A DNA stretch of 64,000 bases from Rhodobacter sp. SY28-1 (GCF_005222785.1 NZ_STGH01000001.1:1240001-1304000), one strand, 5' to 3'; shown: positions 43,542 through 53,201, numbered from the stretch's first letter. Notes: generated by a model from the letters alone, not told the origin. A program made the numbers and translations.

Positions 43542-44774
43542 ATGTACGACTGGGTCGTCTTGTGGGAATGGGTCGAGATCGCGGCGCGCTGGCTGCATGT
43601 GATCACCGCCATCGCCTGGATCGGGTCGAGCTTCTATTTCATCGCGCTGGACCTTGGGCTGCACCGGGACCGGAACCTGGCCAGCGGCGCGGATGGCGAG
43701 GAATGGCAGGTCCACGGCGGGGGGTTCTACCACATCCAGAAATATCTCGTGGCGCCCGCCTCGATGCCGGATCACCTGGTCTGGTTCAAGTGGGAAAGCT
43801 ATGCGACTTGGCTGAGCGGTTTCGCCATGCTGGTGCTGGTCTACTACCTGGGCGCCGAGATGTTCCTGATCGACCCGACGGTGATGGAGCTGTCGGTCTG
43901 GCAGGCGGTAGCGATTTCCCTGGCGTCACTGGCCTTCGGCTGGGTGGCCTACAACACGATCTGCAAGGTCTTCGTGAACGCGGATCAGAACGTGCTGATG
44001 CTGGCGCTGTTCGTCGTGCTGGTCGGGATGAGCTGGTTCTACACTCAGGTGTTCAGCGGACGGGCGGCGATGCTGCATCTGGGGGCCTTCACGGCCAGCA
44101 TCATGTCGGGGAACGTGTTCTTCGTCATCATGCCGAACCAGCGGATCGTGGTGGCGGACCTGAAGGCCGGGCGGAAGCCGGACCCGAAGTATGGCAAGAT
44201 CGCCAAGCAGCGGTCGACCCACAACAACTACCTGACGCTGCCGGTCGTGTTCCTGATGTTGTCGAACCATTACCCGCTGGTCTTTGCGACCGAGTGGAAC
44301 TGGGTGATCGCGTCGTTGGTGTTCCTGATGGGCGTGACGATCCGGCACTGGTTCAACACCAATCACGCCCGGAAGGGCAACCCGCACTGGACATGGTTTG
44401 TGACGGTGCTGCTGTTCCTGGTCATCGCCTGGCTGTCCACCGCGCCGATGCGGGTGGTGGAGGGCGAAGCCAAGCTGCACGGTGCAGCGCTGGTCTATGC
44501 CTCGGCGGACGGGTTCGAGGATGTGGTCGGCATCGTGCAGGGCCGCTGTTCGATGTGCCATGCGGCCGAGCCGGGCTGGGAGGGCCTGCACTGGCCGCCG
44601 AAGGGCGTGGTGCTGGAAACCGAAGCCCAGATCGCGCATGAGGCGCGGCGGATCTATCTGCAGGCGGGGGTGACCCATGCCATGCCGCCCGGCAACCTGA
44701 GCTACATGGAGCCCGAAGAACGGGCGGCGATAGTGAAGTGGTTCCGCAAGGCGGGGTCGGAGGACCCGGTTTAG
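43542..44774 (+). CDS. puuD: Membrane urate oxidase PuuD
   Basis: 410 residues, with AGGGGAGG before the ATG. About eight membrane helices form the N-terminal urate hydroxylase (ARWLHVITAIAWIGSSFYF, MSGNVFFVIMPNQ). A C-terminal cytochrome c domain has the heme site CSMCH near residue 330 and a distal Met in THAMPPGNL. It oxidises urate to 5-hydroxyisourate, feeding electrons to the respiratory chain. Together with uraH and the fused enzyme it gives the full path to allantoate. Confidence 0.95.
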   Translation: MYDWVVLWEWVEIAARWLHVITAIAWIGSSFYFIALDLGLHRDRNLASGADGEEWQVHGGGFYHIQKYLVAPASMPDHLVWFKWESYATWLSGFAMLVLVYYLGAEMFLIDPTVMELSVWQAVAISLASLAFGWVAYNTICKVFVNADQNVLMLALFVVLVGMSWFYTQVFSGRAAMLHLGAFTASIMSGNVFFVIMPNQRIVVADLKAGRKPDPKYGKIAKQRSTHNNYLTLPVVFLMLSNHYPLVFATEWNWVIASLVFLMGVTIRHWFNTNHARKGNPHWTWFVTVLLFLVIAWLSTAPMRVVEGEAKLHGAALVYASADGFEDVVGIVQGRCSMCHAAEPGWEGLHWPPKGVVLETEAQIAHEARRIYLQAGVTHAMPPGNLSYMEPEERAAIVKWFRKAGSEDPV

Positions 44775-44783
44775 GCGGGGGGG

Positions 44784-44827
44784 CAAAACTCTTCGAAGAA
44801 TTTTGCAAGTTCCTTCGAAGGAGTTTG
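44784..44827. terminator. Two tandem hairpins after puuD (copy 2)
   Basis: CAAAACTCTTC/GAAGAATTTTG (44784-44805) and CAAGTTCCTTC/GAAGGAGTTTG (44806-44827) form two stems. As at 19533-19581, the pair lies between convergent genes and is followed by GG and the leftward stop codon. Confidence 0.65.
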
Positions 44828-44829
44828 GG

Positions 44830-45222
44830 TCAGCCCTCGGTCCGGCTGTCGTTCTCGCGATCCCTTTCGTAGTGCCGCATCCACGGAAACTCTGGCAGCC
44901 AATCCTCGCGCCGGATGGTCCACAGCTCATAAGTCGGCCGGAAGACCGACGGCTCGTCCAGGCAGCCAAGGTTGATGCCGATCTCGTCCCCGATATGGGC
45001 ATAGACCGGCGAGCCGCAGGTCGGGCAGAAGCTGCGATCGCGGTAGTGCCGCGCCTCGCCGGCGATGGTCACGGCGGTCTCGGGGAAGATCGCCGAGGCA
45101 TGGAACAACGCGCCATGGTTCTTGCGGCAGTCCATGCAGTGGCAGATGCCGACGCGGTAGGGTGCGCCGGTCGCCGTGAAACGCAGCGCCCCGCAGAGAC
45201 AACCGCCCGTCACCTCGTCCAT
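44830..45222 (-). CDS. GFA-family (Mss4-like zinc) protein
   Basis: 130 residues from ATG 45222. Zinc ligands are in GGCLCGALRF, ICHCMDCRKN and FCPTCGSPVY. Homologues include glutathione-dependent formaldehyde-activating enzyme, but most small members have no proven activity. One base separates it from the sulfotransferase stop, so the two are co-transcribed. Confidence 0.9.
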   Translation of the reverse strand: MDEVTGGCLCGALRFTATGAPYRVGICHCMDCRKNHGALFHASAIFPETAVTIAGEARHYRDRSFCPTCGSPVYAHIGDEIGINLGCLDEPSVFRPTYELWTIRREDWLPEFPWMRHYERDRENDSRTEG

Positions 45223-45223
45223 G

Positions 45224-46138
45224 CTAGTCCCCCAGCTTGGCGTGAACCTCGTCCAGGTCAACCGGACCCTTGGGCATCTTGTTCCCCGGGTTGTCGAAGT
45301 CATAGCGGAAGAGCTGGAAGTCGCGTTTGTAGATCTCCCACATCAAATGCATCGAGAGATCGTCGAAATAGGCCTCGACCGGGTGGGCGCGTTTCGGCCC
45401 GTGACCTTCGCTTTCGTTGAAGCGGGGAATTGCGGCCAGATCAACCGGGTGCTTCGTCTGGATATTGTCCAGCACCACCTGCATGCCGGGATTGAAATCC
45501 TCGGTGAAGAAGATGTGGTTGTAGCGCCCGCCGTTGACGATGAAGGTCGAGACATGGCCCGCCATCGCCGACCAGTGGATGTCCGGCTCCATCGGCTTTT
45601 TCCAGCGGATGGTGTCGCGGGCGAAGAGGAGAAAGCGGCGGAAGCTGGCGATCTGGTCGAAGTCCTGCTTGCCGTCGTCGCCCCCGACGTCGATCCCGTA
45701 TTTCTGCACCAGAAGCGGTACGAGGTTGCCACGATAGCGTTTGCCGTTCCTTTGGATGCCGCAGATCTTGTCGAAGAACGACGACAGGATGCGGGTGTAG
45801 GGGTTCCGCACGCAGGTGAAGGCGTAGACCTGCTGGCCGCGAACGGCGCGTTCGATCTTCTGCTGGCTGCCTTCAATCGCCCATTTGTGTAGGCCGCTTG
45901 TCGCGTCGTGGATGTCGCCGTCGAAGAACCGACCGTGGTCGGAGTAGAACATGATCTGCCCGATGGTCGAGCAGGCACATTTCGGCACCACCCGGTAGAC
46001 GACGCTTTCGCTTTCCGTCATCCATGTTCCGGGAAAACCCATTACCAAAGGTCCTTCTGCAGCCCAAAGACGTGAACCCGACATCTGATCCACGATTGCG
46101 GCAATCAAGCAGACATATTCGGGCTTTTCAAGGAACAC
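45224..46138 (-). CDS. Sulfotransferase, family 2
   Basis: 304 residues, or 272 from ATG 46042, which starts right before the conserved part. The PAPS 5'-phosphosulfate loop is VPKCACSTIGQIM and the 3'-phosphate site is FTCVRNPYTRILSSF. This group sulfates carbohydrates. Its gene is divergent from a branching GlcNAc-transferase-like enzyme, so both may build or decorate one surface glycan. Confidence 0.88.
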   Translation of the reverse strand: MFLEKPEYVCLIAAIVDQMSGSRLWAAEGPLVMGFPGTWMTESESVVYRVVPKCACSTIGQIMFYSDHGRFFDGDIHDATSGLHKWAIEGSQQKIERAVRGQQVYAFTCVRNPYTRILSSFFDKICGIQRNGKRYRGNLVPLLVQKYGIDVGGDDGKQDFDQIASFRRFLLFARDTIRWKKPMEPDIHWSAMAGHVSTFIVNGGRYNHIFFTEDFNPGMQVVLDNIQTKHPVDLAAIPRFNESEGHGPKRAHPVEAYFDDLSMHLMWEIYKRDFQLFRYDFDNPGNKMPKGPVDLDEVHAKLGD

Positions 46139-46190
46139 CCGGGCGGTCTAACCAGTCACAAGCACGCATTTCCCGACAGACCCAGGACCG

Positions 46191-47768
46191 ATGACGCAGA
46201 TCGCCTTCATCCTTCTTTGCCACAAGGACCCCGAAGGCATCATTGCGCAGACCCTGCGGCTGACAGCGGCTGGCGACTGTGTGGCGATCCATTTCGACGC
46301 CCGGGCCGCCCAGGCCGACTATGCCCGCATCCGCGAGGCGCTGGCCGGAAATCCCCAGGTCACCTTTGCCCGTCGCCGCATCAAATGCGGCTGGGGGGAA
46401 TGGAGCCTGGTCGCCGCCACCCTGTCCGCGCTGAAGGCGGCGGTGACGGATTTTCCTGGGGCCACGCATTTCTACATGCTGTCGGGCGACTGCATGCCGA
46501 TCAAGACGGCCGAGTTCATCCATGCCCGGCTGGAGGAAGAGGACGTCGACTATATCGAAAGCTTCGACTTCTTCGGCTCGGGCTGGATCAAGACCGGGAT
46601 CAAGGAAGAGCGGCTGATCTACCGGCACTGGTTCAACGAACGGCAACGGAAGTGGCTGTTCTACACCTCGATGGAATTGCAGAAGAAGTTCGGACTGTCG
46701 CGGAGGATTCCCGAAGACCTGAAGATGCGGATCGGCAGCCAGTGGTGGTGCCTGCGCCGCCGCACGGTCGAGGCGGTGCTGGACTTCGTGGCCAAGCGCC
46801 GCGACATCCCGCGCTTTTTCGCGACGACCTGGATCCCGGACGAAACCTTCTTCCAGACGCTGGTCGCCCATCTGGTGCCTGACCGGGAAATCCGGTCGCG
46901 CACGCTGACGTTCCTCATGTTCACCGACTATGGCATGCCGGTGACCTTCTATGACGATCACTACGACCTGCTTCTGGCGCAGGGGTTTCTGTTTGCCCGC
47001 AAGATCAGCCCCGAGGCGAAGGCTCTGAAGGATCGCCTTGGGGCGCTCTATTCCGAGACCGGGCGCGATTTTGCCATCTCGGACGAGGGGCGGCGGCAGT
47101 TCGCCTATCTCACCTCGCGGGGGCGGGAGGGTCGGCGCTTTGCGCAAAGGTTCTGGGAGGCGGAGACGAGCCTTGGCCGCAACCGGACGCTGCTGATGGT
47201 GGCCTGCAAGAAATGGCATGTCGCCAAGCGGCTGGTGGGCCGGCTGCGCGGGCTGACCCAGGTGCCGGCGGTGGACTATCTGTTCAACGAAGAGGCGACG
47301 GCGCTGCCGGACCTTGGCGGGATCGAATCCCGGCTGGACAAGCGGATGCGCCACCGCCGGGCACTGGTGCGGATGCTGTTCGAGCACTGGCAGACCGACC
47401 GGCTGGTGGTTTGCGTCGATCCCGGCAGCATCGAGCTGATCCAGGATTTCGGCAACGACCGGGCGCAGCTGCGGCTTCTGGAAATCGACTGCCAGTTCAC
47501 CGACGACTACCTGATCGGCCATGCCCGCCGGGTTGGCCTTGCCGGGCCGCACACGCCGGTGACCGCGATGGACCAGCTGTTGCCGACGATCCGCTATGAT
47601 GTGAAGTTCGAAAGCGACCGGCTGCGCGATCTTGATCTGGCGGCGCATTACCGGATGCGCCAAAGTGGAACAATCGAGGAAAACACGATGGCCCTCGCCG
47701 AGTTCCTGGATATCCCGGCCGAGACCGCGCGAGAGATTGCCACAACCGATTACCTATTCGTGGATTGA
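46191..47768 (+). CDS. Core-2/I-branching beta-1,6-GlcNAc-transferase-like protein with DUF5928
   Basis: 525 residues. The N-terminal 270 residues have the branching-enzyme pattern AFILLCHKDPEG, IKCGWGEWSLV, HFYMLSGDCMPI and an acidic DETFFQTL active-site region. The C-terminal half matches DUF5928, which usually follows it in Rhodobacterales. It likely transfers an amino sugar to an exopolysaccharide or protein. The HIT gene starts six bases after its stop. Confidence 0.87.
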   Translation: MTQIAFILLCHKDPEGIIAQTLRLTAAGDCVAIHFDARAAQADYARIREALAGNPQVTFARRRIKCGWGEWSLVAATLSALKAAVTDFPGATHFYMLSGDCMPIKTAEFIHARLEEEDVDYIESFDFFGSGWIKTGIKEERLIYRHWFNERQRKWLFYTSMELQKKFGLSRRIPEDLKMRIGSQWWCLRRRTVEAVLDFVAKRRDIPRFFATTWIPDETFFQTLVAHLVPDREIRSRTLTFLMFTDYGMPVTFYDDHYDLLLAQGFLFARKISPEAKALKDRLGALYSETGRDFAISDEGRRQFAYLTSRGREGRRFAQRFWEAETSLGRNRTLLMVACKKWHVAKRLVGRLRGLTQVPAVDYLFNEEATALPDLGGIESRLDKRMRHRRALVRMLFEHWQTDRLVVCVDPGSIELIQDFGNDRAQLRLLEIDCQFTDDYLIGHARRVGLAGPHTPVTAMDQLLPTIRYDVKFESDRLRDLDLAAHYRMRQSGTIEENTMALAEFLDIPAETAREIATTDYLFVD

Positions 47769-47773
47769 GTGAC

Positions 47774-48145
47774 ATGAGCTGGACTTACGACCCGACCAAC
47801 ATCTTCGCCCGCATCCTGCGCGGGGAGATTCCGAACAAGACGGTGATGGACACGCCGCATACGCTGGTGTTCCACGACATCCACCCGCAGGCTCCAGTAC
47901 ATGTGCTGGCGGTGCCGAAGGGGGCCTATGTCAGCTTTGACCATTTCGCGGCCGAAGCCTCGGCCGAAGAACTGGTCGATTTCCACCGCACCGTGGCCAA
48001 GGTCTGTGCGATCCTCGGGTTGACCGGTGAGGACGGGTTCCGCGCGATCACCAATGCCGGGGCGCACGGGATGCAGGAGGTGCCGCATTACCACTTGCAC
48101 ATCCTGGGGGGCCGGGTGCTGGGCCGCCTGGTCGAGAGGGACTGA
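47774..48145 (+). CDS. HIT-family nucleotide-binding protein
   Basis: 123 residues from ATG 47774; TTG 47765 overlaps the preceding stop. The triad is in HYHLHILGG near the end, after IFARILRGEIPN at the start. It is an HINT-type hydrolase of nucleoside phosphoramidates and similar compounds. Confidence 0.94.
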   Translation: MSWTYDPTNIFARILRGEIPNKTVMDTPHTLVFHDIHPQAPVHVLAVPKGAYVSFDHFAAEASAEELVDFHRTVAKVCAILGLTGEDGFRAITNAGAHGMQEVPHYHLHILGGRVLGRLVERD

Positions 48146-48212
48146 ACCCGCAAGGATCGGGTCGTCTTGGGTGCTGGTCGCGGGCATCTTCCGGGGAAAG
48201 ATGGAGGATGAC

Positions 48213-48668
48213 ATGCGATTTGTGGCGATACCGACAGATGTGGTGCGGGCCTATCAGGCCGGGGGGCCGGATGCGAACGGGCAGGTGCCCGAGCGTTCGG
48301 TTTCGGATGGCGGCGGCAATCCATGCCGGCATTGTCTGAAGATGATCCCGCAAGGGGCCGGGATGCTAGTCCTTGCGCACCGCCCTTTCCCAAGCCTGCA
48401 GCCCTATGCCGAGGTGGGGCCGATCTTCCTGTGCGCGGATCCCTGTGAAGCGGGGGGAGGCGAGGCGCTGCCGGAAGTTCTGGCTTCGCCCGACTACATC
48501 GTCCGCGGCTATGGGGCGGATGACCGGATCGTCTATGGCACCGGCGGGGTCGTCGCGACCGGGTCGATCCCGTCGCGGGCCGCGGCGCTGTTCGACGATG
48601 CTCGGGTGGCCTATCTGCATGTCCGCTCGGCGCGGAACAACTGCTATCAGGTCCGGATCGACCGCTAG
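48213..48668 (+). CDS. DUF1203-family protein
   Basis: 151 residues from ATG 48213, with GGAGG just upstream. It begins MRFVAIPTDVVRAYQ, then CRHCLKMIPQGAGMLVLAHR and FLCADPC, and ends ARNNCYQVRIDR, all typical of the family. The Cys pair may bind metal. Function unknown. Confidence 0.88.
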   Translation: MRFVAIPTDVVRAYQAGGPDANGQVPERSVSDGGGNPCRHCLKMIPQGAGMLVLAHRPFPSLQPYAEVGPIFLCADPCEAGGGEALPEVLASPDYIVRGYGADDRIVYGTGGVVATGSIPSRAAALFDDARVAYLHVRSARNNCYQVRIDR

Positions 48669-48843
48669 GCCGGGGCGGTTTTCAGATTGAGCGCTGACGC
48701 GCGAGGCTGTTGTCTCGTCGTCGGCCTTCGCCTCCTCCTCGGGCCAGACGAGGGGCGCTGCCCCTCCGGCCCAATGGCCTCTTGAACCGGTGGCGATCCC
48801 ATTGGGCCACCCCGGGATATTTGCGGAGGAGAAAAGGCCTGGG

Positions 48844-49203
48844 TCACAGGGGCTGATTGGCCGCATCCCAGGCCTTGAGCCAGCGCTTCGGGGCCGCATC
48901 GCGCCACTGCTGGATGAGGCGGGCAGTGGCCCAGCCTTCGTCGATCCGCCCGGCGCGGACCAGGATCAGGTTGTGCGGTTCGTAGTGGGGGTGAAGGGTG
49001 AAGGTGTCGGGGTCGGCCTGCAGCAGCATCTCGCGTTCGTCGTGGCTTGCCTTGAAGACGGCGGCATCGACGTAGGGCGACCACCAGCACCACATCTTGC
49101 CGTGGGCCTTCAGGCATTCGTTGCCCCAGGGGTGGTCGATGATGACCTCGGGGAGGTTAAGGCCGAGGGCGAGGGATTTGAGTTCGGGCCAGGTCGAGAT
49201 CAC
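48844..49203 (-). CDS. MmcQ/YjbR-family protein
   Basis: 119 residues. The CyaY-like fold is recognised by LPEVIIDHPWGNECLKAHGKMW, ASHDEREMLLQADP and the end AAPKRWLKAW. DNA binding has been proposed for the family. It overlaps the end of the preceding secreted-protein gene by four bases. Confidence 0.88.
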   Translation of the reverse strand: MISTWPELKSLALGLNLPEVIIDHPWGNECLKAHGKMWCWWSPYVDAAVFKASHDEREMLLQADPDTFTLHPHYEPHNLILVRAGRIDEGWATARLIQQWRDAAPKRWLKAWDAANQPL

Positions 49204-49526
49204 TGCGGGACGCAGGCCGGGTTGTCGAAGGGCGTGGCACCATCAAAGCTGACCGTCTGGGTGCCCGAGACGATGATGCGCCAGCCGCTATCAACTGCTT
49301 GCCAGGCGCCAAGGCCGTAGAGCGGGTGCTTGGCGTAGCAGTCCTGCGTCAAGAGATAGGTGTCGATCTCGCCGTCCAGCTTGTTTGCAAGCGGCAGTTC
49401 ACCGTCTGCGTTGGCGTTGCCAAGGATGTAGATCGCGCCAGTGCCCTTGTCGGCAAGTTCGGTGTCGGCAAAGGCGGGCGTGGCGAAGGCTGACAGGGCG
49501 AGCAGGATGGTCAAGGTCTTCGGCAT
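49200..49526 (-). CDS. Small secreted protein of unknown function
   Basis: 108 residues. The signal peptide is MPKTLTILLALSAFATPAFA. The mature part has two Cys (QDCYAKHP and a C-terminal PACVPQ) and beta-like strands. It lies 15 bases after polA on the same strand. Confidence 0.75.
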   Translation of the reverse strand: MPKTLTILLALSAFATPAFADTELADKGTGAIYILGNANADGELPLANKLDGEIDTYLLTQDCYAKHPLYGLGAWQAVDSGWRIIVSGTQTVSFDGATPFDNPACVPQ

Positions 49527-49541
49527 GGCTTGTCCTTTCGG

Positions 49542-52379
49542 TCAGTGCGCCTCGGCCCAATTCTTCCCCGTTCCAGCCTCTACGGCAAGGTGGACCTTCA
49601 GGCTGACGGCGGGGGCGGAGGCGGTTTCCATGACCTCTTTGGCGATGGGGATCAGTTTCGACGCGTCCGCCTCTGACACTTCAAACAGAAGTTCGTCGTG
49701 GACCTGGAGAAGCATCCTTGCGTCGAGGTCCTTGATCGCGGCAGGCATCCGGATCATCGCGCGGCGGATGACGTCGGCGGCGGTGCCCTGGATCGGGGCG
49801 TTGATCGCGGCGCGTTTGGCGAAGCCTGCGCCGGGTCCCTTGGCGTTGATTTCGGGAGTGTTGATTTTCCGACCGAAAAGCGTCTGAACATAGCCGTTTG
49901 CTTGCGCAAATTTGACAGTATCGGACATGTAGCCCTTGATGCCGGGGAAACGCTCGAAATAGCGGTCGATGAAGCCCTGCGCCTCAGCGCGCGGGATGCG
50001 CAGGTTGCGGGCGAGGCCGAAGCCGGAAATCCCGTAGATGACGCCAAAGTTGATCGCCTTGGCCTTGCGGCGGATGTCGCTGGTCATCTGATCGAGCGGC
50101 ACGTTGAACATCTCGGACGCGGTCAGGGCGTGGATGTCGATCCCATCCTCAAAGGCGCGGCGTAGTTCCGGGATATCGGCGATGTGGGCGAGGATTCGCA
50201 ACTCGATCTGGGAGTAGTCGAGGCTAACCAGAACCCGGCCTTCGGGGGCCACGAAAGCCTCGCGGATGCGGCGGCCTTCTTCGGTGCGGACGGGGATGTT
50301 CTGCAGGTTGGGGTCGGTGGAGGCAAGGCGGCCGGTGTTGGCCCCGGCAATGGAGTAGGAAGTGTGGACGCGGCCCGTATCGGGGTTGATCGCCGTCTGC
50401 AGGGCGTCGGTGTAGGTGGATTTCAGCTTGGCGATCTGGCGCCAGTCGAGGATGCGGGCCGCCAGTTTCGCGCCTTGCGGATGGCTGTCCTCCAGCGTGG
50501 TGATGTCTTCCAGGATGTCGGCGCCAGTGCCATAGGCCCCGGTCTTGCCCTTCTCGCCACCGGGGATTTGTAGCCGGTCGAAGAGAATTTCGCCCAGCTG
50601 CTTCGGCGAGCCGACGTTGAACTTCTCGCCGGCGATGTCCTGAATCTCCTCTTCCAGCTGAACAAGCTTTTGCGCGAAGACGTTGGACATGCCGCGCAAG
50701 ACCTCGCGGTCGACCTTGATCCCGGCCATTTCCATGTCGGCAAGGACCGGGACCAGCGGGCGTTCCAGGGTTTCGTAGACGGTGGTGACCTTCGCGCGGT
50801 GCAGGCGCGGCTTGAAGGTCTGCCAGAGGCGGAGCGTCACGTCGGCGTCTTCGGCCGCGTATTTCACCGCGTCGTCGATGGCAACCTTGTCAAAGGTGAT
50901 CTGGCTTTTGCCGCTGCCGAGGAGTGTCTTGATCGAGATCGGCTGGTAGCCGAGATAGCGGTCGGAAAGCTCATCCATGCCGTGGTTATGGAGCCCTGCG
51001 TGCATCGCGTAGCTCATCAGCAGCGTGTCGTCGAAGGGCGTGATGCGGATGCCGAGGCGGGCGAAGATCTTCCAGTCGTATTTCATGTTCTGACCGATCT
51101 TGAGGATCACCGGGTCCTCCAGGAGCGGCTTCAGGGCGGCGATGACCTCGGTCAGGGGCAGCTGGTCCGGGGCAAGGGCCGTCGCGCCGAACAGGTCGCC
51201 CCCGCCGGTGGTGTGGCCGACGGGGATGTAAGCCGCCTTTCCGGCATCGACCGACAGCGAGATGCCGACGAGGTCGGCCTGCATCTCGTCCAGGCTGGTG
51301 GTTTCGGTGTCGACGGCGACCTGGCCGACCTCGGTGATCCGGGCGATCCAGCGATCGAGCGCGTCGCGAGTCCTGACACATTCGTAGGCGGAATGGTCGA
51401 AGGGAAGCTGCGGGTCTTCGTGCGCCTTCGGCTTCTCATCGCTGGGGGCGACCTGCAGTTGCGAGACCTCCGGCAGGGACGGGGCAGCGATGCCTAGCTT
51501 GTCGGCGACGCGCTTGGTGAGCGTCCGGAATTCCATCTTCGTCAGGAAATCCATGATGGTGTCTGCTTCCGGCAGGCGGATCTCCAACTCGTCGAGCGAG
51601 GTGTCCAGCGGCATGTCGCAGGTCAGCGTCACCAGCTGGCGCGAGATGCGGATCTTCTCGGCGTTGTCGATCAGCGCCTCGCGGCGTTTCGGCTGCTTGA
51701 TCTCATGGGCGCGGGCCAGAAGCGTGTCGAGGTCGCCATATTCGTTGATGAGAAGTGCTGCGGTCTTGAGGCCTATGCCGGGCGCGCCGGGGACGTTGTC
51801 GACGCTGTCGCCGGCCAGCGACTGCACGTCAATCACCCGTTCGGGCGGGACGCCGAATTTCTCCATCACCTCGTCCGGGCCGATGGCGCGGGATTTCATC
51901 GGGTCGAACATGTCGACGCCGGGGCGGATCAGCTGCATCAGGTCCTTGTCCGAGGAGATGATTGTGCAGGTCCCCCCGGCCTCGACCGCGCGGCAGGCGA
52001 GGGTGGCGATGATGTCGTCGGCCTCATAGCCTTCCGTTTCAAGACAAGCGACGTTGAAGGCACGGGTGGCCTCGCGGGTCAGCGGGAACTGCGGGCGCAG
52101 GTCCTCGGGGAGTTCGGGGCGGTTCGCCTTGTATTCCGGGTAGATCGTGTTGCGGAACGTGTCGGCGGAATAGTCGAAGACAACGGCCAGATGCGTCGCG
52201 GCCTTGCCGTTCGAGGTGGCGCGCGAAAGTTCGTTCCACAGGATGTTGCAGAAGCCCGCGACAGCACCGACCGGTAGGCCGTCGGACTTGCGGGTCAGGG
52301 GCGGCAGGGCGTGATAGGCGCGGAAGATGTAGGCCGAGCCGTCGATGAGGTGGAGGTGGTGGCCTTTGCCGAAAGTCAT
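49542..52379 (-). CDS. polA: DNA polymerase I
   Basis: 945 residues. The 5'-3' exonuclease (1 to about 310) starts HLIDGSAYIFRAYHALPPL. The 3'-5' exonuclease (about 335-530) keeps its metal-binding start VDTETTSLDEMQADL. The polymerase follows from about 560 with motif A DYSQIELRILAHI, motif B RRKAKAINFGVIYG and motif C LLQVHDELLFEV. It fills gaps and removes RNA primers. Proofreading therefore appears intact. Confidence 0.97.
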   Translation of the reverse strand: MTFGKGHHLHLIDGSAYIFRAYHALPPLTRKSDGLPVGAVAGFCNILWNELSRATSNGKAATHLAVVFDYSADTFRNTIYPEYKANRPELPEDLRPQFPLTREATRAFNVACLETEGYEADDIIATLACRAVEAGGTCTIISSDKDLMQLIRPGVDMFDPMKSRAIGPDEVMEKFGVPPERVIDVQSLAGDSVDNVPGAPGIGLKTAALLINEYGDLDTLLARAHEIKQPKRREALIDNAEKIRISRQLVTLTCDMPLDTSLDELEIRLPEADTIMDFLTKMEFRTLTKRVADKLGIAAPSLPEVSQLQVAPSDEKPKAHEDPQLPFDHSAYECVRTRDALDRWIARITEVGQVAVDTETTSLDEMQADLVGISLSVDAGKAAYIPVGHTTGGGDLFGATALAPDQLPLTEVIAALKPLLEDPVILKIGQNMKYDWKIFARLGIRITPFDDTLLMSYAMHAGLHNHGMDELSDRYLGYQPISIKTLLGSGKSQITFDKVAIDDAVKYAAEDADVTLRLWQTFKPRLHRAKVTTVYETLERPLVPVLADMEMAGIKVDREVLRGMSNVFAQKLVQLEEEIQDIAGEKFNVGSPKQLGEILFDRLQIPGGEKGKTGAYGTGADILEDITTLEDSHPQGAKLAARILDWRQIAKLKSTYTDALQTAINPDTGRVHTSYSIAGANTGRLASTDPNLQNIPVRTEEGRRIREAFVAPEGRVLVSLDYSQIELRILAHIADIPELRRAFEDGIDIHALTASEMFNVPLDQMTSDIRRKAKAINFGVIYGISGFGLARNLRIPRAEAQGFIDRYFERFPGIKGYMSDTVKFAQANGYVQTLFGRKINTPEINAKGPGAGFAKRAAINAPIQGTAADVIRRAMIRMPAAIKDLDARMLLQVHDELLFEVSEADASKLIPIAKEVMETASAPAVSLKVHLAVEAGTGKNWAEAH

Positions 52380-52668
52380 GCGTCGTCTCCCGAGTCTGGC
52401 AGAGAGATTGGCAGAAGGCGGGGCGAAGGGCTACCCGGTTCGGGCGCTTCTGGCGGGCGCATGTCGGGGCTTGACGCGGACACCAACCCGACGCAGTGTG
52501 CCACCCATGCTGACCCTGATGATCCCCGTATCGTTTTATTGGACCTGCGCCACATAGGCGGCAGGGCAGCGTTTCACGACTGAGACAAACCCCGAGAAAG
52601 CCGCCCGCGAGGGTTCGGCCAACCGGTTCAAGTTTCCCTCGCAGGGCCCCCAGCGAAGGAAACACACG

Positions 52669-53151
52669 ATGCCAGACCTCAAACCTCTCCAGAATACTCC
52701 GCCAGTCACCGTCCGGCTCGCCTGCGCCGATGACCTGCCGGAAGTCCACCGCATGCTGATCGCGCTTGGCGCGCAGGCGGGCGAGCGGGTGGCGATCACC
52801 CCTCGCATCCTGGCCCGGATCGCGCTCGACGGACCAGCCACGCGGCTTCTGGTGGCGCACCGGCCTGACAGCCCGCAGCGCCATCCGGTGGGCTATGCGC
52901 TGATGCTGGTCGGGCGAAACATGGTGACGGGGACGGGTTGGGGGTTCGTCGAACAGCTCTATGTGCAACAGCCCGACCGAGGGCGCGGCATCGGGCGGGC
53001 GCTTCTGGCCGAGGTCCGGGCCGAGGCGGGGCGCATGGGTTGCGAAGGCGTGACGGTCAGCTCGCGGCCGGTGATGGACGGGTCTGCGCTGGGCTACCGG
53101 GCACTGGGGCTGGACATGGACGCAGCCGAGCCGCGCTTTGCGGCGGAGTGA
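52669..53151 (+). CDS. GNAT-family N-acetyltransferase
   Basis: 160 residues. The acetyl-CoA loop is QQPDRGRGIGRALLAEV, preceded by GWGFVEQLYV. It is divergent from polA. The acceptor cannot be told. Confidence 0.88.
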   Translation: MPDLKPLQNTPPVTVRLACADDLPEVHRMLIALGAQAGERVAITPRILARIALDGPATRLLVAHRPDSPQRHPVGYALMLVGRNMVTGTGWGFVEQLYVQQPDRGRGIGRALLAEVRAEAGRMGCEGVTVSSRPVMDGSALGYRALGLDMDAAEPRFAAE

Positions 53152-53201
53152 CCGGCAGTCCGGGCCCTGCGCCCGGCCGCCCCGGCGTCAGTGCCCCGAA
53201 G

